This document shows positions 1-5,049 of a stretch of 6,541 nt of DNA, piece by piece. The notes below the pieces were generated by a model that was not told the DNA's origin, made no database searches, and saw nothing but the letters and a program-made list of their open reading frames with translations. Both the position numbers and the translations under genes were made by a program. Positions within the stretch are counted from its first letter, which is position 1. Each line of letters starts with the position of its first letter. Location: NCBI GenBank assembly GCA_019410105.1, contig DXTB01000036.1, positions 2,361 through 8,901 of the forward strand, in the 5' to 3' direction. Source of the stretch: Clostridiales bacterium (GTDB lineage Bacteria; Bacillota_A; Clostridia; Oscillospirales; Oscillospiraceae).

Positions 1-795
1 GTGCAGCAGGCGGAGGGGGCGGACTACGTGCCGGTGGACTTCGCGGTGGTGGCCGCGGGGGTGATCCGCGGCTCCTTCCCCGCTGGGGAGATCACCACCT
101 CCGACGTGTTCAATGTCTCCTCCCTGGGCTCCGGGGCGGACGGGACACCGGGCTACCCGCTCATCTCGGTGTGGATCACGGGGAAGGAGCTGAGGGACGC
201 CTTTGAGGTGGACGCCTCGGTGTCCCCCCTCATGCCGGTGGCCCAGATCTACGGCTCCGGCATGACCTGGACATGGAACCCCCGCCGGATGATCTTCAAT
301 AAGGTAACCGACTGCGCCCAGGTGCTGCCCGACGGCTCCGCTGTTCCCATCGACGACGACCGGCTCTACCGGGTGGTGACCGGACTCTACACCGGCCAGA
401 TGCTGGGCACCGTCAACGACCAGTCCTTCGGCATCCTGGCCATCACCCCCAAGGACGCCCAGGGCAATGTGATCACCGACTATGAGGAGCACATTATTTA
501 CAACCCCAACGGCTCCGAGGTGAAGGAGTGGTACGCCCTGGCCTCTTACCTCCAGTCCATGGGAGAGGTGGATGGCCGCTATGCCGCCCCCGAGGGGCGC
601 AAGGTAGAGCACGCCACCTGGAACCCCCTGAGCCTGCTGAAAAACCTGAACCTGTTTGGCTGGCTGGCCGTGCTCGCGGCGGTGCTGGTGCTGGCCGCAG
701 TCGTGTTCCTGGTGTGGCGGCTCTGCTTTCATCACCGCCGGGGCCGCTACGGCGGCAGGCGGCGGGGCGGCGGCTACCGGCCCTACCGGGGATAA
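1..795 (+). CDS. Bifunctional metallophosphatase/5'-nucleotidase, C-terminal part (5' end outside window)
   Basis: This is the 3' end of a surface 5'-nucleotidase/UshA-type phosphohydrolase, which removes phosphate from nucleotides outside the membrane. Only the substrate-binding C-terminal domain is present. Residues about 10-190 carry the family pattern: AAGVIRGSFPAGEIT near the start, DVFNVSSLGSG, then ISVWITGKELRDAFE, and later YRVVTGLYTGQMLG. The metallophosphatase domain with its metal ligands would lie upstream of the window, so the GTG at position 1 is an internal valine codon, not a start. Residues about 218-240 form one hydrophobic helix followed by an Arg/Gly-rich tail of about 24 residues (HHRRGRYGGRRRGGGYR). 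This predicts a single C-terminal membrane anchor with a cytoplasmic basic tail, in place of an LPxTG sortase signal. The stop is 15 bases before the methyltransferase start, so the two are probably co-transcribed. Family call is firm; substrate is not. Confidence 0.88.
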   Translation: MQQAEGADYVPVDFAVVAAGVIRGSFPAGEITTSDVFNVSSLGSGADGTPGYPLISVWITGKELRDAFEVDASVSPLMPVAQIYGSGMTWTWNPRRMIFNKVTDCAQVLPDGSAVPIDDDRLYRVVTGLYTGQMLGTVNDQSFGILAITPKDAQGNVITDYEEHIIYNPNGSEVKEWYALASYLQSMGEVDGRYAAPEGRKVEHATWNPLSLLKNLNLFGWLAVLAAVLVLAAVVFLVWRLCFHHRRGRYGGRRRGGGYRPYRG

Positions 796-810
796 AGGAA
801 GAGAGAATAT

Positions 811-1545
811 ATGAAGGAGAACAACTACGACAACCCGGGGTTTTTTAGCCAGTACCGGCGCTTCCCCCGGTCGGTGGAGGGCCTCTCCGCCGCCGGGGAG
901 TGGCACGCGCTGCAAAAGCTGTTCCCCGACTTTTCCGGCAAGCGGGTGCTGGATCTGGGCTGCGGCTTCGGCTGGCACTGCCGCTACGCCGCCGACCACG
1001 GGGCCGCGGCGGTGATCGGGGTGGATCTGTCGGAGAAGATGCTGGAGAAGGCGCGGGCGGACACCTTCGACGGCCGCATCCACTATGTGCGGGGGGCCAT
1101 GGAGGAGGTGGACTTCCCGCCCGCCTCCTTTGAGGCGGTGCTCAGCTCCCTGGCCCTGCACTATGTGGAGGAGCTGGGGCCGGTGTTCCGCAGGGTGTGG
1201 GACTGGCTGGCCCCCGGCGGGGACTTTGTGTTCTCCTGCGAGCACCCGGTCTTTACCGCCGAGGGCTCCCAGGAGTGGTACCCAGGCCCCGGCGGTGCGC
1301 CCCTCCATTGGCCTGTGGACCGATACTTCACCGAAGGCCGCCGCACCGCCCGCTTCCTGGGCTGCGATGTGGTCAAATACCACCACACCCTGACCACCTA
1401 TGTCCAGACCCTGCTGGAGACCGGGTTTGTCCTCAAGGCCCTGGTGGAGCCCAAGCCCGATCCCCGGCTGATGGACGTGCCCGGCATGGCCGACGAGCTG
1501 CGCCGGCCCATGATGTTGCTCCTGTCTGCCCATAAGCCGGAATAA
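811..1545 (+). CDS. Class I SAM-dependent methyltransferase (Methyltransf_11/25 type)
   Basis: This 244-residue protein is a complete cytosolic Rossmann-fold methyltransferase that transfers a methyl group from S-adenosylmethionine to an unknown acceptor. Motif I is VLDLGCGFG (residues about 46-54), which binds SAM. The acidic end of strand beta2 is GVDLSEKML (about 70-78, Asp72 expected to hold the ribose hydroxyls). Motif post-II/III appears as FEAVLSSLALHYV (about 107-119), and LAPGGDFVFS (about 133-142) is the usual strand-5 signature. The ATG at 811 is preceded by AAGGAAGAG at good spacing, which fixes the start. Length is normal for the family, and its close spacing behind the nucleotidase suggests one transcript. 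The substrate cannot be read from sequence; close relatives are often annotated as UbiE-like or generic small-molecule methyltransferases. No terminator is obvious directly after the stop. Confidence 0.9.
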   Translation: MKENNYDNPGFFSQYRRFPRSVEGLSAAGEWHALQKLFPDFSGKRVLDLGCGFGWHCRYAADHGAAAVIGVDLSEKMLEKARADTFDGRIHYVRGAMEEVDFPPASFEAVLSSLALHYVEELGPVFRRVWDWLAPGGDFVFSCEHPVFTAEGSQEWYPGPGGAPLHWPVDRYFTEGRRTARFLGCDVVKYHHTLTTYVQTLLETGFVLKALVEPKPDPRLMDVPGMADELRRPMMLLLSAHKPE

Positions 1546-1624
1546 AACGACGAGAGCCGTTTCAGACAGAGAACATGTGCTGCTGGTGCCCTGTTTGGAG
1601 GGAGTGCAACCCGGAGTTGCGGAT

Positions 1625-1651
1625 TTGAGTGCAGGTGGTAGGTGGTATGTA
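1625..1651 (+). promoter_or_regulatory. Possible extended -10 promoter for the structured RNA
   Basis: TTGAGT (1625-1630) is followed after 15 bases by TATGTA (1646-1651), which is preceded by TG and one base, as in extended -10 promoters. It would start a transcript near 1658, just upstream of the first strong hairpin. The spacer is short and no other evidence exists, so the call is tentative. The RNA could instead be processed from read-through of the methyltransferase transcript. Confidence 0.25.
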
Positions 1652-2219
1652 GCCGCTGAAACATGCATGATTTAAGTACGGCCGGTCACGGCTGAACTTA
1701 AGGAGGATTCAAACCGTAAGTGTATCAAAGCAACTCATTCATCTGAGAAGCATATAGGGGATCTCCCAGGAGGAGTTGGCCTCTTTGATGAATGGAACCA
1801 GATAGGCGGTACCGAAATGGGAGACCGACCTTTCACATACGTTAAAATATAGATACAGAAACCGCTCCCACACTTGGGAAGTTCTAACAGTTGCCCGACA
1901 ATAAACGATATTCGGCCTCCGTCCTGCTCCATGAGAGAGGCAGGACAGGGACCGGGCCCAGAAAGTGAAAAAAGGGCTTGTCAATTTTGCTTTGACTGGG
2001 TAATATAGGAGCCAAGAGGTACAGAAATATTGCGTCGGATCCCAGGTGTAGCGAGCGCCTGAGGCCCTATGTGGGTGACACGACCACCCATACAACGGAA
2101 AATCCGTACTACGCTGTTGTTATAACCTTTCCTGCCCCATTCTGGCAAGAGGGTTTTAGCGGCTGTGTTGCAGACTGATATGCTGTGTGGGGATATACAT
2201 ACCCCGCACAGCATTTTTT
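1652..2219 (+). ncRNA. Candidate large structured non-coding RNA (about 560-650 nt)
   Basis: No reading frame here has a start, a ribosome binding site and a recognisable product, yet the strand folds into a chain of strong helices ending in an intrinsic terminator. Helices seen by eye: 1672-1684 with 1689-1701 (12 of 13 pairs, one A-A mismatch); 1736-1743 with 1787-1794 (8 perfect pairs); 1804-1810 with 1824-1831 (one bulge); 1866-1870 with 1875-1879; 1921-1927 with 1940-1946 (7 perfect pairs, extendable to 1913/1954); 1980-1984 with 1992-1996; 2043-2049 with 2055-2061; 2068-2077 with 2085-2092; 2095-2099 with 2103-2107; 2124-2136 with 2144-2155. A smaller hairpin at 1605-1621 suggests the 5' end could be earlier. 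Length and terminator resemble ornate bacterial RNAs such as ROOL, GOLLD or OLE, but I cannot match the sequence to any of them. Group II intron was considered and not supported. The 5' end is uncertain. Confidence 0.6.
2181..2219 (+). terminator. Strong intrinsic terminator ending the structured RNA
   Basis: A 12-pair stem (TGCTGTGTGGGG, 2181-2192, with 2202-2213, one G-U wobble) with a 9-base loop is followed immediately by six T residues (2214-2219). Direction is clearly + because the T-run is on the right and no T-run exists for the other strand. It closes the non-coding stretch and separates it from the SLH leader gene. Confidence 0.88.
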
Positions 2220-2221
2220 GC

Positions 2222-2277
2222 CTCTTGCGGAAGGGCCAACAGGGGGCAGCCGCCCCCCAAGGGTCCCGACGCAAGAG
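2222..2277 (+). promoter_or_regulatory. Three-tier hairpin in the probable 5' leader of the SLH gene
   Basis: Nested perfect or near-perfect stems: CTCTTGCG (2222-2229) with 2270-2277; GGGCC (2233-2237) with 2262-2267, one bulged T; GGGGGC (2242-2247) with GCCCCC (2252-2257) around the loop AGCC. There is no T-run on either side, so it is not a normal terminator. It sits 12 bases before the AGGAGG of the next gene, where it could protect the mRNA or affect initiation. It could also be a small palindromic repeat element. The structure is clear; the function is inference. Confidence 0.5.
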
Positions 2278-2303
2278 AAGCAAAAGCACAGGAGGCCGCT
2301 GAT

Positions 2304-2486
2304 ATGAAGAAAAAAGTCACCGACTTATCCCAGGCGCTGGCCGTGGGCTTGCCTGTCCCGGCCAGCGCCGCAGGGGAGACCTTTTCCGACGTCCCCGCCC
2401 CGCCCTGGGCCGTCCCCGCAGCTCCGGAGTGGAAGAACGGGGGGAAGGCTGCTCCGTCCGATCCGTATCTCGTTCCACCCCTTTGA
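2304..2486 (+). pseudogene. Truncated SLH-domain surface protein (signal peptide plus start of first SLH repeat)
   Basis: The start is well supported: ATG at 2304 preceded by AGGAGG (2290-2295) with 8 bases between. The product begins MKKKVTDLSQALAVG and runs through a short hydrophobic core to PASAAGETFSDVPA, i.e. a signal peptide with an Ala-X-Ala cleavage region followed by the opening FSDVPA of an S-layer homology repeat. SLH repeats normally run about 50 residues and bind pyruvylated secondary wall polymer. Here similarity fades after about residue 45, around 2440, where the other strand carries an unrelated reading frame, and a stop follows at codon 61. The remaining repeats are absent. 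The most likely explanation is a gene cut by insertion or deletion, leaving an intact translation start on a useless fragment. A second SLH gene lies at 4345 with its own signal peptide, so the two are paralogues and not halves of one gene. Confidence 0.65.
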
Positions 2487-2783
2487 AAGTGCGTATTCAA
2501 CCAGATTGCCCCCCGGCATAGTGTTCCACTCGTACTGTCCGCAGAGGACACAGGTAAGGCCGTGGGCCTCCGCTATGGCCTTGAATTTCCCGGCGCCTCC
2601 GTCCTGTAGTAATTGCGTCAGCAAGTCTCGCTTGCGAGCTTGCTTGATTACCATACGACACAGGCGAAACAGGCCGTCAAGACTGGTGTAGCCACTTGCG
2701 AAAAAACTGCCCCGACTCTTACGAAACCGGGACAGACTTTTTTCGGTCCTGACCGCCTGAGGCGGCTGTGGCACGGTGGGCAT
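2440..2783 (-). pseudogene. Unrecognised minus-strand protein fragment, in register with the upstream gene
   Basis: I do not recognise the family. The frame begins with ATG at 2783 (weak GGGA upstream) and lies in exactly the same register as the gene ending at 2787, separated only by TAG and one GGA codon. The product starts MPTVPQPPQAVRTEKSLSR, has a basic stretch MVIKQARKRDLLTQLLQ around 2654, then HGLTCVLCGQYEW with a Cys-X-X-Cys pair and MPGGNLVEYALSKGWNEI. Below about 2440 the frame continues to 2325, but there it is antisense to the SLH leader and is probably meaningless. It may be the 3' part of the neighbouring gene after a CAG- or TGG-to-TAG change, or a small separate gene truncated at its C-terminus. 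An imperfect inverted repeat at 2620-2644 lies inside it. Confidence 0.4.
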
Positions 2784-2786
2784 TCC

Positions 2787-3665
2787 CTACACTGTGTAAT
2801 CCCTCAGTACGGAGGCTTTCTGCTCAGCGTCCAAACAATACTTAAACAGGAGCAGTAAGTTCAGCTCCTCCCGGCGATAAATAGGGCTTTTCGGGATGCC
2901 ATCCCCTGTGATATGTGTGACAACGGCGAACATGGATTGAAAGCTATCCTCATTCCATTCCAGCTCCCTTGCCTGCTTCTCCGCAAGCTGGGATATGCGT
3001 TCCGCGGACTTTGAAATTTTAGATCGTCCCCTGTTCCAAATTGCCAGCCATTGAAACAGGTCCGGGGAAAAAAGTTTATGATTGAGTTCTCCTACTAAAA
3101 AAGACAGCTTGCGCTGGTTGATTGCTTCTGTTATGTGTCTTATGCGGTCATCCTCAAAGGTACTGATAGCCTTCCTGAAAGCAATATCATAGCTGTCAAG
3201 GCTTTTACAGGCGGCCAGATTATCAAGCAATATTTGTGCGATTGTGGGCTCCATATGGAGCATGGAAGCCCTCAGAGCTTCTACGGAAATTTCCTGTGTA
3301 TAGGTATCGAGATAAGCTTTCCTTTCGTATTCCCGATAAAGCCGCTCAATCTCGCTTTTGACCTGTTGCTGTCCCTTTCTGATGGCATTCTCATTCGTCC
3401 TGTCGGATAGAACGGCGCTTTCAAATGCGGCTGTCACTATGTCTATACAAGTCTGGCACTCCGTATCAGGCCAAGTCCGGTCATACAGATAGCCGCCGAT
3501 GGTTTCCTCTCCATACTCCACGTTTTCATCTGCCCATCCTTTACGGCGGTCGTTGAACGACTCCGCAAGTGCGGATTTAAGGTTTGTGACCGATAATCCG
3601 TGGCGGTTTCCGATTTCCCGGATTGTAGGTCACAAACGCCTGCCAAGCGTGTCCTTTTTCTTCAT
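2787..3665 (-). pseudogene. Hypothetical helical protein with an in-frame TGA at codon 12
   Basis: The family is not recognised. ATG at 3665, with AGGAG at 3679-3675, starts MKKKDTLGRRL and then meets TGA (3632-3630). The same frame continues without a break to TAG at 2787, giving 292 codons in all. Just after the TGA it reads PTIREIGNRHGLSV, then NLKSALAESFNDRRKGWADE, plainly coding-like. The next start is only the GTG at 3521, and no ATG lies between. Downstream are a TECQTC Cys pair (around 3460) and long Lys/Glu-rich helical stretches such as ERLYREYERKAY and SAERISQLAEKQARELEW. A sense codon such as TGG mutated to TGA would explain the break; normal Clostridia read TGA as stop. The AT-richer composition differs from both window ends and suits a mobile-element cargo or transfer gene. 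Function is unknown. If translated today, the product would start at 3521 (244 residues). Confidence 0.6.
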
Positions 3666-3691
3666 CGGAGAACACTCCTAAAATTATAATA

Positions 3692-3719
3692 AAAATATCT
3701 AATTTCGATATAGTGATAA
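3692..3719 (-). promoter_or_regulatory. Possible promoter of the minus-strand hypothetical gene
   Basis: On the minus strand TTATCA (3719-3714) and TATTTT (3697-3692) are 16 bases apart and about 27 bases upstream of the ATG, in a strongly AT-rich stretch. ATATC and GATAT flank TAATTTC between the two boxes and form a short inverted repeat that could be an operator. A TATAAT also exists at 3688-3683 but would put the start site on the ribosome binding site. Weak evidence only. Confidence 0.3.
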
Positions 3720-3858
3720 GTTAAAATATCCCTGGTTTTTACAGTGTGATCCATGCGAGAATCAAAATGTGCGTTTTTAGTATATTACAAAGCAAAGTGC
3801 GTGTGAATTTTCTGCTTTTGTCTGCTTTCCTGGTCCTGCATAGAGCCTTTCTCCAGAG
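3720..3858. other. AT-rich stretch with no visible gene
   Basis: About 140 bases between the divergent minus-strand gene and the broken plus-strand gene. I see no reading frame, tRNA or clear hairpin. It probably marks old non-coding sequence or a scar between two decayed genes. Confidence 0.4.
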
Positions 3859-4238
3859 GTGGGAAATAGTAGAATAATTGCATATCTAGAGCGGAGCAAA
3901 CGTCCGGTCAGTGCGGCATGGAAGAAGATTGAAGCCCACCCTCTGACGGACAGCCGCGATCTGGAAAATGAAATTTAGGCATCAACTATAATTGTCTTTT
4001 GGAGCGGTTATGGCGGCGCGGAGAGCGGCATCCCATCGGCAGCCGACGGCAGGCCATGATCGCCGGCAAATACGGCGGCGTGTTTTGCAATCTCCCGGAT
4101 GGGACCGTGTGCATGTGTGATTACTCCTACCAGCATGAGGACTCCGATTTCCTGGTAGGAGACACCGTGATTCTGGTAGTCCAGCGGTATGCGGAGGAGA
4201 AAAAGCAGATGTACGGCAAAATCCTCTCGAAGTGGTGA
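3859..4238 (+). pseudogene. Broken gene ending in an S1/OB-like domain
   Basis: Two plus-strand frames look like pieces of one gene. The 5' piece (3859-3978) reads LERSKRPVSAAWKKIEAHPL followed by TDSRDLENEI and then TAG at 3976. The 3' piece continues in another frame: it is open from 3972, with a possible TTG start at 3999, and runs to TGA at 4236-4238. It reads LERLWRRGERHPIGSRRQ, then MIAGKYGGVFCNLPDGTV, then a DFLVGDTVILVV stretch and KKQMYGKILSKW at the end. Glycine-rich start, a FCNLPDGTV strand, a VGDTVILVV strand and a closing KKxxYGKI resemble an S1-like OB-fold. Such small proteins are common in integrative elements of Clostridia, though I could not confirm a match. At least one frameshift near 3970-3990 separates the pieces, so the original is dead. 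The 79-residue 3' piece might still be translated from TTG, though no good ribosome binding site precedes it. Confidence 0.5.
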
Positions 4239-4249
4239 TCCAAAAGCGA

Positions 4250-4282
4250 ACAGGCCCGCCCCTTTATAGGGGGCGGGCCTGT
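4250..4282 (+). terminator. GC-rich perfect hairpin after the S1-like gene
   Basis: ACAGGCCCGCCCC (4250-4262) pairs perfectly over 13 bases with 4270-4282 around the loop TTTATAG. It starts 11 bases past the stop codon of the S1-like frame. The tail is CACCTTTACT, a poor T-run on the plus strand, and on the other strand the flank reads TTCGCTTTT. It may therefore work weakly in both directions. Placement suggests transcription termination ahead of the SLH gene. Confidence 0.65.
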
Positions 4283-4344
4283 CACCTTTACTAACTCAAA
4301 GGTCCATACCCATATTATTTTGTGAAGGAAGGTCAGATTGACAT

Positions 4345-5049
4345 ATGAAAGTGAGACGACTCGTTGCCTTGTGTACGGCAATGTTCCTCAGCCTACAGAT
4401 GGCGGGGCTCCCCGCCTCCGCCGCGGGCAGATTTTCCAATGTCCCCGCCGGTTCTCCCTTTTATGAGAGCGTGACCTATCTGGCGGAGTGTGGGATCACA
4501 GCCGGTAAGGGCGGACACAGTTTCAGCCCGGAGCGTCCCATCACAGTCCGGGAGTGGGCTGCCCTGCTGTTCCGGGCTTTCGATGGAAGTACCTTGTCCT
4601 GCGATTCCCCAAAGGAGCGGTCCGAGCTCAGTATCCAGCGGTGCTATCAAAACGGCTGGCTGGGCGTGAGTGCTGCCATATCCCCTGATGGGACTCTCTG
4701 CCGCGGAGAACTGCTGCTCAGTGCCTTCCATGCGGCCGGACTGCCGGTATACAACGCCTCTCTCTATGGCTATGAGGAGGCAGGATGCCTCCGCAGGAAA
4801 ACGCGGTACGCATTGGAAAGGAACTTGGACTGTGCCCCGAAGCGGCCGCACCATTTGGAGTGCAGTTGCTTCCGTCTCTCAATAGAAAAATCTTTTAATC
4901 GACGATCTATGGGAGAAAAAACAGCAGCAGGATGCTCCATACGAGCAGTATTATGGCACAAGTCCGTAGGTTCTACTGATAGTAGGTCTGGGAGAGCGTG
5001 CAATAAACTACGAATGCGATTAGCAATTATGATTTATTTGGGGCGATAA
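4345..5049 (+). pseudogene. SLH-domain surface protein, frameshifted in its third repeat
   Basis: A secreted S-layer homology protein, expected to attach to cell-wall polymer. The ATG at 4345 follows AAGGAAGG (4325-4332). Residues 1-27 are a signal peptide (basic MKVRR, hydrophobic core, GLPASAA cleavage region). Repeat 1 (about 28-80) reads FSNVPAGSPFYESVTYLAEC and ends with a PITVREWAALLFRAF segment. Repeat 2 (about 94-136) contains CYQNGWLG, ISPDGTLCRGE and LLLSAFHAAGLP. After residue about 145 the sequence turns basic and un-SLH-like. The real continuation is in another frame from about 4782 (MPPQENAVRIGKELGLCPEA, ending at 4898). A further coding-like scrap in the third frame (4886-4969) ends DAPYEQYYGTSP before TAG. 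So at least two shifts have occurred, and the nominal ORF end at 5049 is not the original terminus; it overlaps the converging phosphorylase gene by 23 bases. A truncated secreted product of two repeats might still be made. Confidence 0.7.
4776..4792 (+). repeat. Perfect inverted repeat at the SLH frameshift site
   Basis: GGAGGC (4776-4781) and GCCTCC (4787-4792) flank AGGAT. The change of reading frame in the SLH gene falls inside this 17-base hairpin. Small hairpins with GGAGG/AGG repeats are typical places for replication slippage, so this probably marks the lesion. Confidence 0.55.

Noticed and set aside
528..1535. Overlapping frames within the nucleotidase and methyltransferase
   Set aside because: High-GC shadow frames with Pro/Arg/Ala-rich nonsense composition; the true frames carry clear motifs.
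1546..2219. Group II intron or IStron remnant
   Set aside because: There is no GTGYG 5' end, no domain V hairpin of the AGC...GTTC type near the 3' end, and no reverse transcriptase; the 3' end is a plain terminator. A computed model search could still overturn this.
1735..2551. Several minus-strand frames of 65-131 codons across the RNA region and the SLH leader
   Set aside because: They overlap one another, lack ribosome binding sites, have odd Cys/Trp/Arg-rich composition, and run antisense to the terminator and the signal peptide.
2700..2775. Candidate terminator around CCGCCTGAGGCGG
   Set aside because: The stem is only five pairs, and the nearby T-run is on the wrong side of it for either gene.
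4770..5003. Minus-strand 77-codon frame downstream of the phosphorylase
   Set aside because: No ribosome binding site or known motif; most of it is antisense to the SLH gene, and a plus-strand frame there (ending DAPYEQYYGTSP) looks more coding-like.
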